Source of the DNA: Nanobdellota archaeon
GTDB lineage: Archaea; Nanobdellota; Nanobdellia; Woesearchaeales; GW2011-AR9
Assembly: GCA_030695605.1 (NCBI GenBank)
Contig: JAUYQE010000117.1
Span: 1-6,992 of the forward strand
Direction of reading: 5' to 3'
DNA: 6,992 nucleotides
In this document: positions 1-5,971 of the stretch, piece by piece
Layout of the letters: each line of letters opens with the position of its first letter
How positions within the stretch are numbered: the first letter of the stretch is position 1
Position numbers and translations under genes: made by a program
Notes under the pieces: model-generated
What the model saw: only the letters and a program-made list of their open reading frames with translations
Database searches by the model: none
Told to the model about the DNA's origin: nothing

Positions 1-15
1 CTGAAAACACTAAAA

Positions 16-36
16 TTTCATGATTTTTCATGAAAA
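16..36. repeat. Direct repeat TTTCATGA (x2) with a 12-bp palindrome
   Basis: TTTCATGA occurs at 16-23 and again at 26-33, exactly 10 bases apart, about one helical turn. The second copy lies inside a perfect 12-base palindrome, TTTTCATGAAAA (25-36). It sits about 120 bases upstream of the TATA box of the ATPase gene, in a very AT-rich stretch, so part of this symmetry could be chance. It could be an operator for the gene at 185 or belong to something left of the window. No role is shown by the sequence alone. Confidence 0.3.
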
Positions 37-155
37 TAATGAATTTTTGCCAAAGATAAGGCAAAATTGTAGAAAAAACACGTTCTCTCTGTCGTGAAAA
101 GTGCTTAAATATCAGAAATCACTCAGAAATTGAACTGTGCCGAACCAACTAAATT

Positions 156-165
156 CTTAAAAATA
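156..165 (+). promoter_or_regulatory. Archaeal TATA box for the HerA-like ATPase gene
   Basis: CTTAAAAATA is centred about 25 bases before the ATG at 185. That is the usual archaeal distance from box A to the transcription start, so the mRNA is probably leaderless. No Shine-Dalgarno motif precedes the ATG (CTTCACCCTTTTC), which agrees. A second, weaker TATA-like string (CTTAAATAT, 104-112) lies further upstream and would give a leader of about 50 bases. Confidence 0.55.
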
Positions 166-184
166 CCAACCCTTCACCCTTTTC

Positions 185-1705
185 ATGCTCAAAGGCCAGA
201 TCGTAGCGGGAGATTTCAGCAAGATTGTCATGCGCATTAAAGCCGGCCAGCAAGTAGAGCTTGGAGAACTCTTTATCATAGAGGACGGCACCACCACTTT
301 TCTGCTGCAAGCCTATGATCTGCTGTACGGCAGCCAGATTTCACCGCAAAATCTGGAGATGGTGGCGGGCATGAATCTGGAAGAGGGAGAATTCTCCCTT
401 CTCGACGAGCATCTGCGAAATTACCAGCTGGCGTTGCTCAAGCCGTTGTTAACGAGCGGGAAAAGCCAGGCCATGTGCAAATCTCTTCCCGCTTTTTTTC
501 AGCAAGTCCGCGCCGTGAGAAAAGAAGACCTGTCGTTCATTACGACACCAAAAACACCATTGTATCTCGGCCAGCTGCGCAGCGGCAGCAAGGTCCTGCA
601 ATTTCCTATTTCTTTGCCGGGTGCTGAGGTCCTGAGCCACCACATCCTCATCCCGGCGAGTACCGGAAAAGGAAAAAGCAATCTGATGTCCACCCTGCTG
701 TGGGATGTTACCAGTAAAGCATATGCGGGGATGCTGGTGCTCGATCCGCATGATGAGTATTATGGGCGAACGGGATTAGGCCTAAAAGACCATCCGCACC
801 CCGAGCAGGTTGCGTACTACACGCCGATCAATCCGCCGCCGGGAGCCTATTCCCTCAAAATAAACTTGAAAAACCTCAAGCCGGAGCATTTCTCGGGAGC
901 GATCAGCTTAAGCGATCCGCAGCGGCAATGCCTGTATGTGTATCATCGGAAGTTTGGCAGTACGTGGATCGAAAGCGTCCTGCGGGAAGAGCCCATTGCC
1001 CATGTGCATTTCCATGAAGATACGATCGCCGTCGTCAAACGAAAACTTATTTCCCTGCTGGGCATCGATTTTTCCGACGGAAAGCTGGCCTGCCAGGGAA
1101 TTTTCGATCCGGTTGCCGGCGAGCAGACGGTGGGGCAGATCTGCAAAGATCTGGAAGCGGGAAAAACAGTCATTATCGACACTAGCTATTTCTCTGGAGC
1201 GCTGGAGATTCTGGTGGGCAGCATCATCACTGCCGAGATTTTTGAACGGTATAAATATTACAAGCGCCTGGGCCAGCTTGCAGAAAAGCCGGTCATTTCC
1301 ATTGTTTTAGAAGAGGCTCCCCGAGTGTTGGGCAAAAGTGTCCTGGAGCAGGGCAGCAATATTTTCGAGACTATTGCTCGAGAAGGAAGGAAGTTTAAAG
1401 TCGGCTTGATCGCCATCACCCAAGTGCCGTCGGAAATTCCGAAAACAATCCTAGCGAACATGAACACGAAAATAATCCTTGGCCTAGAGATGAATACGGA
1501 ACGGCAAGCAGTCATTGAATCGGCGCCGCAGGACTTAAGCCAGGACAATCGGAATATTGCTGCGCTGGATAAAGGGGAAGCGTTAGTAACCAGCACGTTC
1601 ACCCGATTTGCCGTGCCGGTGAAGATTCCGCTGTTTGAGGAGATAGTCAGAAAGCAGCAAAGAGAGAGCATCCCGACGGCTTTTTTAGGAGTGGGCCTGC
1701 AATAG
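185..1705 (+). CDS. HerA-type DNA-translocating ATPase (HAS-barrel plus DUF87 domain)
   Basis: This is a 506-residue cytosolic P-loop ATPase of the HerA/FtsK class, whose hexamers thread double-stranded DNA using ATP. In archaea HerA proper works with the nuclease NurA in DNA-end resection. Residues 1 to about 65 (GQIV..GDFSKIVMRI..ELGEL) resemble a HAS-barrel, and the ATPase core follows. The Walker A motif is ASTGKGKSN (158-166); the family usually has Gly where Ala158 stands. Walker B is LVLDPHDEY (184-192), the HerA DPHxEY signature. A later acidic motif is IVLEEAPR (373-380). The REGRKF stretch (399-404) followed by ITQVPSEI (411-418) matches the conserved arginine and sensor regions. 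The ATG at 185 is chosen because a TATA box places the transcription start there. No nurA, rad50 or mre11 is in the window and the gene appears monocistronic, so it may be a paralogue rather than the canonical resection HerA. Family assignment is firm; exact role is open. Confidence 0.88.
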   Translation: MLKGQIVAGDFSKIVMRIKAGQQVELGELFIIEDGTTTFLLQAYDLLYGSQISPQNLEMVAGMNLEEGEFSLLDEHLRNYQLALLKPLLTSGKSQAMCKSLPAFFQQVRAVRKEDLSFITTPKTPLYLGQLRSGSKVLQFPISLPGAEVLSHHILIPASTGKGKSNLMSTLLWDVTSKAYAGMLVLDPHDEYYGRTGLGLKDHPHPEQVAYYTPINPPPGAYSLKINLKNLKPEHFSGAISLSDPQRQCLYVYHRKFGSTWIESVLREEPIAHVHFHEDTIAVVKRKLISLLGIDFSDGKLACQGIFDPVAGEQTVGQICKDLEAGKTVIIDTSYFSGALEILVGSIITAEIFERYKYYKRLGQLAEKPVISIVLEEAPRVLGKSVLEQGSNIFETIAREGRKFKVGLIAITQVPSEIPKTILANMNTKIILGLEMNTERQAVIESAPQDLSQDNRNIAALDKGEALVTSTFTRFAVPVKIPLFEEIVRKQQRESIPTAFLGVGLQ

Positions 1706-1706
1706 G

Positions 1707-1715
1707 TATATAAAG
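1707..1715 (+). promoter_or_regulatory. Archaeal TATA box for the presenilin-homologue gene
   Basis: TATATAAAG begins one base after the stop codon of the ATPase gene. Its centre is about 27 bases before the ATG at 1738, which implies a leaderless transcript. The 32-base gap therefore holds a complete promoter, and the two genes need not form an operon. Confidence 0.7.
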
Positions 1716-1737
1716 CATCGGATACTCTTTCTCGACG

Positions 1738-2628
1738 ATGAAACATGCTCTGTGGATGACTCTTCTTCTCCTCGGCATGTTCCTGCTGGCTCAGTATCTG
1801 GGCCTGGGGATAGTTTACAAATATATCGATCGCGAGCAAAGCGCCGCAGCCGGAGAAACCGTCTTTAAAGAGCTGCCTTTCGGGGAACGGCCGCCGTTGC
1901 AGGAAGAGACGTCTTTTCTGCCCATTGCACTTGTTATTCTTATCGGCACCGCCTTGCTCTTGCTGCTCATCCGTTTTAAGCTCTTCTGGCTGTGGAAAGG
2001 CTGGTTTTTTCTGGCGGTAGTGGTAGCATTAACGATGGCTTTGGGCGCTTTCCTGAAGCCGGCATTAGCGGCTGTTATCGCTTTGCTTTTCGGCACCTGG
2101 AAAGTGTTCCGCCCCAATGTTTTTGTGCATAACTTCACGGAGCTGCTTATCTATGGTGGCCTGGCGGTTATTTTTGTGCCGCTCTTTTCCTTACTTTCCG
2201 TCAGCATACTCCTGGTGCTCATTGCGCTGTACGATGCCTACGCCGTCTGGAAGTCCAAGCACATGGTGACCTTAGCCAAGTCGCAAGCTCGTGCACATAT
2301 GTTTGCGGGATTGCTGCTGCCGTATCAGCTGAAGAGAAGTTCTGTCGGAAAAGGAAGGAAAACTGAAAAAATAAAATCTGCAGGAGTAAAAGTGCGAACG
2401 GCCATTCTCGGTGGCGGCGATATCGGATTTCCTTTAATTTTTGCCGGTGTGGTCATGAAAGAGCTGGGGGTATGGCAGGGCTTCCTGATACCCTTTTTTG
2501 CGGCGTTAGGCTTGGCGTATCTCTTATGGAAAAGTGAAGACAAGAAATTCTATCCCGCCATGCCCTTCATCGGTGCGGGATGTTTGGTGGGATTAGGAAT
2601 CGTGCTGCTGATCGGAATGATTCAATGA
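1738..2628 (+). CDS. Presenilin/signal-peptide-peptidase-like intramembrane aspartyl protease (PSH)
   Basis: This is a 296-residue polytopic membrane protein with the hallmarks of family A22 GxGD proteases, which cut substrate transmembrane helices. Nine hydrophobic segments are visible at about 4-27, 60-78, 85-104, 107-121, 134-148, 152-170, 220-240, 246-264 and 273-294, the presenilin topology. Segment 6 carries the first catalytic aspartate in ALYDAY (Y165-D166). Segment 7 carries the second in ILGGGDIGF (G225-D228, a GxGD motif). Segment 9 starts with PAMP (273-276), corresponding to the PAL motif but with Met for Leu. A basic loop (about 198-220: KRSS..GKGRKTEKIK) lies between segments 6 and 7, where presenilins have their variable loop. 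The length is near that of characterised archaeal PSH enzymes (about 300 residues). The ATG at 1738 is placed by the TATA box. Its 3' end converges on the next gene with 7 bases between stop codons. The substrate is unknown. Confidence 0.92.
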   Translation: MKHALWMTLLLLGMFLLAQYLGLGIVYKYIDREQSAAAGETVFKELPFGERPPLQEETSFLPIALVILIGTALLLLLIRFKLFWLWKGWFFLAVVVALTMALGAFLKPALAAVIALLFGTWKVFRPNVFVHNFTELLIYGGLAVIFVPLFSLLSVSILLVLIALYDAYAVWKSKHMVTLAKSQARAHMFAGLLLPYQLKRSSVGKGRKTEKIKSAGVKVRTAILGGGDIGFPLIFAGVVMKELGVWQGFLIPFFAALGLAYLLWKSEDKKFYPAMPFIGAGCLVGLGIVLLIGMIQ

Positions 2629-2635
2629 AGCTTTT

Positions 2636-3439
2636 CTAAAACCCTCTCACCGGGGCCTGGGAAATATCGCCGGCGCCGAGAGCGATAGCCAGCCCATCTT
2701 TGGCGGCAATGGTCTGCACTCCGGTAAGCCGCTGCACGTCCCGTGCTTCCAGGAAAGGATCCGCTTTCAGCATCTCCATGCCGAAATGCGTCAGAATGAC
2801 CAGCTTGGGCTTGACGTGGGAAACGATCTTCACAGCCGATTGCGTGTCCAGATTTTTCCCCTGTGCTTGCTTTCCCGGGTAAGGAACATTGAGAACCAGC
2901 ACATCTGAACCCACCAACCCTTCCAGGAGTTCTGGCGTTACCGTCGTATCGCTGGGATAGCTCAGCGTGAATTTCGGGCAGAAAATCTTGAAGCCGATAG
3001 CAGTAGGGTCGGTATGGTCTACAGGAAGGGCATTAATCTCGATGAGTTCAATGCCTATTTTGCGATCTTTTTCAAAAGGAATGATCTTTTCCAGGAGCTG
3101 CTGGTGATGCTTCGTCAGGATGGGATGTGCGTCCTCCTGCGGCTGGATGACGGACTTGCTGGCCAGCAGCAAGCCTCTCCGTTCGATACCTTCATGGGTC
3201 ATCGCCTCGATCATGAGGTTGAGGTCATTACAATGGTTAAGATGGTTATGGCTCACTAAAAGAGCGGTGGTGTGCTGCAGGGATATGCCGCATTCCTGCG
3301 CTTTGCGCAACGTCCCGGGGCCGGGATCAAAATGAAACTGCAATTCTTCCATCTGCAGGATAAAGCCTCCGGAAGAACGGAGCTGCTTCCTGGCGACGGT
3401 GCTGCTTCCTGCGGTTCCCAAGAAAACGAGTCTGGCCAT
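2636..3439 (-). CDS. Metallo-beta-lactamase-fold hydrolase with a substituted HxHxDH motif
   Basis: This is a 267-residue soluble protein with the MBL fold and no signal peptide. It opens with MARLVFLGTAGSSTVARKQLRSSGG, the beta-strand and Gly-rich entry typical of RNase Z-like or YycJ-like MBL proteins, then FHFDPGPGTLRKA (35-47). The metal motif reads SHNHLNHCND: H64, H66 and H69 are present, but the usual Asp is Asn68 (codon AAC). Further candidate ligands are H142 (PVDHTDPTAIGF), D164 (YPSDTTV, the bridging-Asp position) and H218 (ILTHFGMEM). So all expected ligands except the motif Asp seem intact. The length is short for RNase Z and there is no obvious exosite, so tRNA 3'-end processing is unlikely. 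The substrate is unknown, possibly a phosphodiester or thioester. A TATA box lies just upstream on the minus strand, giving no leader or a very short one. The gene converges on the presenilin-homologue gene. Confidence 0.82.
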   Translation of the reverse strand: MARLVFLGTAGSSTVARKQLRSSGGFILQMEELQFHFDPGPGTLRKAQECGISLQHTTALLVSHNHLNHCNDLNLMIEAMTHEGIERRGLLLASKSVIQPQEDAHPILTKHHQQLLEKIIPFEKDRKIGIELIEINALPVDHTDPTAIGFKIFCPKFTLSYPSDTTVTPELLEGLVGSDVLVLNVPYPGKQAQGKNLDTQSAVKIVSHVKPKLVILTHFGMEMLKADPFLEARDVQRLTGVQTIAAKDGLAIALGAGDISQAPVRGF

Positions 3440-3458
3440 GCTTTTGAGTGGGCGGCGT

Positions 3459-3475
3459 CTTTAAAGGTTATAAAG
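3459..3475 (-). promoter_or_regulatory. Tandem TATA-like boxes for the MBL-fold gene
   Basis: Read on the minus strand, TTTATAAC (3474-3467) is followed at once by CTTTAAAG (3466-3459). Their centres lie about 32 and 24 bases before the ATG at 3439. The first would give a leader of about 6 bases, the second a leaderless mRNA with slightly short spacing. Either fits an archaeal box A; which one is used cannot be told from sequence. Confidence 0.5.
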
Positions 3476-3495
3476 ATTGTTAGGGTAAAGTATAG

Positions 3496-3533
3496 AGAGT
3501 TTTGAATACCATTTTAAATTTGTTCAAAACTCT
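3496..3533. repeat. Perfect 11-bp inverted repeat with a 16-base spacer
   Basis: AGAGTTTTGAA (3496-3506) is repeated as its exact reverse complement TTCAAAACTCT (3523-3533). It lies about 60 bases upstream of the MBL-fold start codon. On the minus strand it overlaps the stop codon of a possible 32-residue ORF. It could be a regulator binding site, an RNA hairpin or a transcript 3' end. A GC-poor stem is not a typical archaeal terminator, so I leave its role open. Confidence 0.55.
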
Positions 3534-3622
3534 AATAGATTACTTTGAAGAATCCTGCATTCCGTTGTTTTTTCAAAGTCCTCTATAGAAAATAACAATG
3601 CTCTTTTGAGTTCTTCTTTCAT
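3524..3622 (-). CDS. Possible 32-residue leaderless microprotein
   Basis: On the minus strand an ATG at 3622 opens a 32-codon frame ending in TGA at 3524. The peptide begins MKEELKRALLFSIEDFEK and ends LLEF; it is charged and amphipathic and could form a short helix. Support comes from position: a TTTTAAAG box (minus strand 3653-3646) is centred about 28 bases upstream, the distance seen for leaderless genes in this window. The reading frame is open further upstream to 3715, but that would run into the start of the opposite gene. Its AT-rich codons differ from the neighbouring genes. Short AT-rich frames arise often by chance, so this is tentative, and I recognise no family. Confidence 0.22.
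   Translation of the reverse strand: MKEELKRALLFSIEDFEKTTECRILQSNLLEF
3542..3579. repeat. Second inverted repeat related to the first
   Basis: ACTTTGAA (3542-3549) pairs with TTCAAAGT (3572-3579). Read as plus-strand RNA, the stem extends inward by one G-U and two A-U pairs, leaving a loop of about 16 bases. The inner half-sites (CTTTGAA/TTCAAAG) resemble those of the repeat at 3496-3533 (TTTTGAA/TTCAAAA). There are thus four related half-sites in 84 bases. Confidence 0.4.
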
Positions 3623-3646
3623 CCACTTCAGAATAATTACATAATC

Positions 3647-3654
3647 TTTAAAAG
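3647..3654 (+). promoter_or_regulatory. TATA box for the 102-residue protein gene, possibly bidirectional
   Basis: TTTAAAAG is centred about 26 bases before roughly 3676, giving a predicted leader of about 24 bases to the ATG at 3700 or 12 to the GTG at 3688. It contains the self-complementary core TTTAAA and on the other strand reads CTTTTAAAG, about 28 bases upstream of a minus-strand ATG at 3622. It could therefore serve both directions. Confidence 0.5.
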
Positions 3655-3699
3655 AGGAACGTCTTCCTCTCCAAGATTTTACTCTGAGTGCATCCCGCA

Positions 3700-4008
3700 A
3701 TGGACGAAGAACCACCTGAAGAAATGCAGCAAAGCATTGAGAATTCAGTTACACCCAGAAACCGCTGGGAGCTTCGCGAATTGACGGCGGGCGAAGCTGA
3801 GGATTTTCTTCCGCTGGGTGAACAGCAACAGGTTAATAGCCAGGTTTATCCCCTCGAGCAGAGAATAACGCACACGTCGCTTTCTCATTATGCCAGCCAA
3901 TTACGGTATCAGTATAGCTTGGCCCGGGAAGACGTGGTTGGGTATGTCATCATTGATCCCCTAGAGCGGCTGGTGCAGTATTATCAGCGAAGGATTAGAA
4001 AAGAATAA
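3700..4008 (+). CDS. Small soluble protein of unknown function
   Basis: This is a 102-residue protein I do not recognise. The first half is acidic and glutamine-rich (MDEEPPEEMQQSIENSV), probably flexible, followed by NRWELRELTAGEAEDFLPLGE. The second half looks folded: LSHYASQLRYQYSLAREDVVGY and then VIIDPLERLVQYYQRRIRKE, with a basic helical end that could bind nucleic acid or a partner. It has no cysteine, no transmembrane segment and no signal peptide. A GTG at 3688 would add four residues (VHPA); I prefer the ATG at 3700 because it gives a cleaner N-terminus, but both lie downstream of the predicted transcription start. Neither has a strong ribosome binding site. The gene stands alone between a divergent neighbour and the thermosome, which has its own promoter. 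The length and short basic tail invite comparison with small archaeal transcription or ribosome factors, but I see no motif to support that. Confidence 0.7.
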   Translation: MDEEPPEEMQQSIENSVTPRNRWELRELTAGEAEDFLPLGEQQQVNSQVYPLEQRITHTSLSHYASQLRYQYSLAREDVVGYVIIDPLERLVQYYQRRIRKE

Positions 4009-4061
4009 AGTTGCAAGATAACGGGAAACAAATTCCCCCAAGCGTTTCTGTTGCTCCAAGC

Positions 4062-4070
4062 TTTTCTTTT
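4062..4070 (+). terminator. Possible oligo-T terminator
   Basis: TTTTCTTTT lies 54 bases after the stop codon of the 102-residue protein gene and just before the thermosome promoter. Archaeal RNA polymerase often stops at T-rich tracts without a hairpin, so this could end the upstream transcript. The evidence is only composition and position. Confidence 0.25.
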
Positions 4071-4085
4071 ACCTCTATTTCATAA

Positions 4086-4095
4086 TATATAAAAG
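4086..4095 (+). promoter_or_regulatory. TATA box of the thermosome gene
   Basis: TATATAAAAG is a strong archaeal box A centred about 46 bases before the ATG at 4136. A start about 26 bases downstream would leave a leader of about 20 bases, just enough to hold the Shine-Dalgarno motif at 4121-4126. Chaperonin genes in archaea are often heat-induced; no regulator site is identifiable here. Confidence 0.7.
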
Positions 4096-4120
4096 CAAAC
4101 TTCCTACCACCCTTTTCTTT

Positions 4121-4126
4121 GAGGAG
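4121..4126 (+). promoter_or_regulatory. Shine-Dalgarno site of the thermosome gene
   Basis: GAGGAG lies 9 bases before the ATG at 4136 and can pair with the 3' end of archaeal 16S rRNA. It is the only clear ribosome binding site in front of a gene start in this window, and it fixes this start. Confidence 0.7.
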
Positions 4127-4135
4127 AAAAGTACC

Positions 4136-5755
4136 ATGACTAACACCATCCAGCCAATTTTCATTCTTCCTGAAGATACGAAAAGAGCGACGGGAAAAGA
4201 CGCGCAGCGCAATAATATCATGGCGGCCCAAGCCGTCGCCCAGACGGTGCGGACCACGCTCGGACCAAAAGGCATGGACAAGATGCTGGTCGATTCTCTG
4301 GGCGATGTGATTGTGACAAATGATGGGGTCACGATTCTCAAAGAAATGCAGGTGGAGCATCCGGTGGCCAAGATGATCGTCGAAGTGGCCAAGACGCAGG
4401 AAGATGCCGTAGGCGATGGCACGACGACGGCCGTGGTGCTGGCGGGCGAGCTGCTGAAAAAAGCCGAAGATTTGCTGGACCAGAATGTCCATCCGACGGT
4501 GTTAGCGAGAGGCTATCGCTTGGCTGAAAAAGAAGCGCAACGGCTATTGCGTTTGCTGGGCGAGCCCGTGGCTCTGCACGATACCGCACTGTTACGGCAG
4601 ATTGCCATAACGGCCATGACCGGGAAAGGCGCAGAAGCCAATCGCGAGCATCTTGCTACGCTCGTTGTGCAAGCCGTTCAGCGTATTGCTGAAGAGCATC
4701 AAGGAAAGATTGCTGTCAATTTGGATCATCTAAAAGTCGAGAAGCGCACCGGTGAGAGTGCAGAGCAAAGCTCTCTCATCGAAGGCTTGGTGCTGGATAA
4801 AGAGCGAGCGCACTCGTCTATGCCGAAAGTGGTGGAACAAGCCAAGATTGCCTTGCTCGATGCGGCGCTGGAAATCAAGAATACAGAGATTGATGCCCGC
4901 ATCCAGATTACCGATCCCGGGCAGCTGAATGCGTTCTTGGACCAGGAAGAGCAGAGCTTGCGCAGCATGGCGGAACGCGTGCAGGAAAGTGGTGCGACGG
5001 CGTTATTTTGCCAGCGGGGGATTGATGATCTGGCGCAGCATTTCCTGGCCAAAGCAGGCATTTTTGCGGTGCGCCGGGTGAAGAAAAGTGATATGGAAAA
5101 ACTGGCTTTGGCGACCGGCGCGAGAATGATCAGCAACTGGAAAGAGCTTTCTCCCGCCGATTTAGGGCTGGCAGGGCGGGTCCGTGAAGAAAAAGTCGGC
5201 GATGAAGAAATGATATTTGTGGAAGAGTGCCGGAATCCCAAAGCCGTAACCCTCTTGGTGCGAGGGGGAACGGAACACATTGTGGAAGAAATCGGAAGAG
5301 CGGTTACCGATGCCTTGGGCGATGTGGCCGTTTCGGTAGAAAGCGGCAAAGTGGTCGGTGGCGCTGGTGCGGTAGAGATGGAGCTGGCGAAAGAATTGCG
5401 GCAGTACTGCCGAACGCTGCAAGGCCGGGAGCAGTTGGCTGTGCAGGCGTTTGCTGATGCGGTCGAAGTTATCCCCCGGACGTTGGCAGAGAATGCCGGA
5501 TTAGACCCCATCGATATTCTCACTAAGTTACGCGCAGCGCATGATCAGGGGCAGCGCTGGGCGGGTGTCGATGTCTTTCGCGGCGAAGTCATGGACGCCT
5601 GGGCTGCGGGTGTGATTGAGCCGCTGAAAGTGAAGACGCAGGCGTTGAGCAGTGCTACGGAAGTTGCGGAGATGATTTTGCGGATTGATGACGTTATTCT
5701 GAGCAAGAAAGAAGAGCCGCCCAAGAGAATGACGCCGGCGGATGAATTGGGGTAA
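4136..5755 (+). CDS. Thermosome subunit (group II chaperonin)
   Basis: This is a 539-residue subunit of the ATP-driven double-ring chaperonin of archaea, which folds proteins in the cytosol using a built-in lid. Family motifs appear in order: TTLGPKGMDKMLVD (40-53), TNDGVTIL (61-68), the nucleotide site GDGTTT (93-98), TGKGAE (162-167), the apical stretch EIKNTEIDARI (246-256), the lid-region segment ITDPGQLNAFLDQEE (258-272), QRGIDDLAQHFLAK (293-306), RRVKKSDMEKLALATGA (313-329), TDALGDV (391-397, with D392 at the hydrolysis position) and AENAGLDPID (451-460). Two points are unusual. The conserved GGG before AVE reads GAG (409-411, VVGGAGAVEMEL). The C-terminus ends KKEEPPKRMTPADELG without the Gly-Met repeats common in thermosomes. 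Length is normal. It has its own TATA box and Shine-Dalgarno site. Only one subunit gene is seen here; paralogues may lie elsewhere. Confidence 0.97.
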   Translation: MTNTIQPIFILPEDTKRATGKDAQRNNIMAAQAVAQTVRTTLGPKGMDKMLVDSLGDVIVTNDGVTILKEMQVEHPVAKMIVEVAKTQEDAVGDGTTTAVVLAGELLKKAEDLLDQNVHPTVLARGYRLAEKEAQRLLRLLGEPVALHDTALLRQIAITAMTGKGAEANREHLATLVVQAVQRIAEEHQGKIAVNLDHLKVEKRTGESAEQSSLIEGLVLDKERAHSSMPKVVEQAKIALLDAALEIKNTEIDARIQITDPGQLNAFLDQEEQSLRSMAERVQESGATALFCQRGIDDLAQHFLAKAGIFAVRRVKKSDMEKLALATGARMISNWKELSPADLGLAGRVREEKVGDEEMIFVEECRNPKAVTLLVRGGTEHIVEEIGRAVTDALGDVAVSVESGKVVGGAGAVEMELAKELRQYCRTLQGREQLAVQAFADAVEVIPRTLAENAGLDPIDILTKLRAAHDQGQRWAGVDVFRGEVMDAWAAGVIEPLKVKTQALSSATEVAEMILRIDDVILSKKEEPPKRMTPADELG

Positions 5756-5758
5756 AAC

Positions 5759-5766
5759 TTTAAATA
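5759..5766 (+). promoter_or_regulatory. TATA box for the small membrane-protein pair
   Basis: TTTAAATA matches the archaeal box A consensus and starts three bases after the thermosome stop codon. Its centre is about 26 bases before the ATG at 5789, which argues for that start over the ATG at 5783. The T/C-rich stretch between (5767-5782, TTCTCTTCTCTTTT) could also end the thermosome transcript. Confidence 0.6.
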
Positions 5767-5788
5767 GTTCTCTTCTCTTTTGATGGTT

Positions 5789-5971
5789 ATGGAGAAACAC
5801 GGGAAAATTCATCCATTTATCTTTGCTCTTGATGTTGTTGGCTTTGCTCTTATCTTTGTGGGTGTCGGGCTGATTCGTTATGCTCGCGCAGAAGTTATTT
5901 CCATCTTGGGAGGATTTGTCATGGCAGGAGGTGTTGCCGTTTTGAGTTTAACGAGGTGGGTGGGAAAATGA
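5789..5971 (+). CDS. Small two-helix membrane protein (60 residues)
   Basis: The product begins MEKHGKIHPFIFALDVVGF and has two hydrophobic segments. The first is at about 8-27 (PFIFALDVVGFALIFVGVGL). The second is at about 33-54 (VISILGGFVMAGGVAVLSL), followed by TRWVGK. A short charged turn, RYARAE, joins them, making a helical hairpin. The start at 5789 is chosen from the TATA spacing; ATG 5783 would add two residues (MV). The stop codon overlaps the next start as ATGA (5968-5971), so the two genes are probably translationally coupled. I recognise no family. Gly-rich helices suggest close packing, perhaps with the partner encoded next. An aspartate (about residue 15) lies within the first segment. 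Confidence 0.65.
   Translation: MEKHGKIHPFIFALDVVGFALIFVGVGLIRYARAEVISILGGFVMAGGVAVLSLTRWVGK

Noticed and set aside
80..98. CACG...CGTG inverted repeat upstream of the ATPase gene
   Set aside because: Arms of only four bases around a ten-base spacer are expected by chance.
1258..1839. 193-codon open frame on the minus strand
   Set aside because: It is antisense to the end of the ATPase and the start of the presenilin-homologue gene, both strongly supported, and shows no recognisable motif.
2636..3439. RNase Z (tRNA 3' endonuclease)
   Set aside because: The fold and opening motif are similar, but the protein is short, lacks the motif Asp and shows no exosite segment, so a general MBL-fold label is safer.
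3995..4492. 165-codon minus-strand frame spanning the thermosome promoter
   Set aside because: It is antisense to the start of the thermosome and covers its TATA box and Shine-Dalgarno site; its His/Arg-rich translation looks like a shadow.
4726..5523. 265-codon open frame on the minus strand
   Set aside because: It lies entirely antisense to the thermosome coding region, its translation is Ser/Arg-rich with no domain, and the plus-strand protein is certain.
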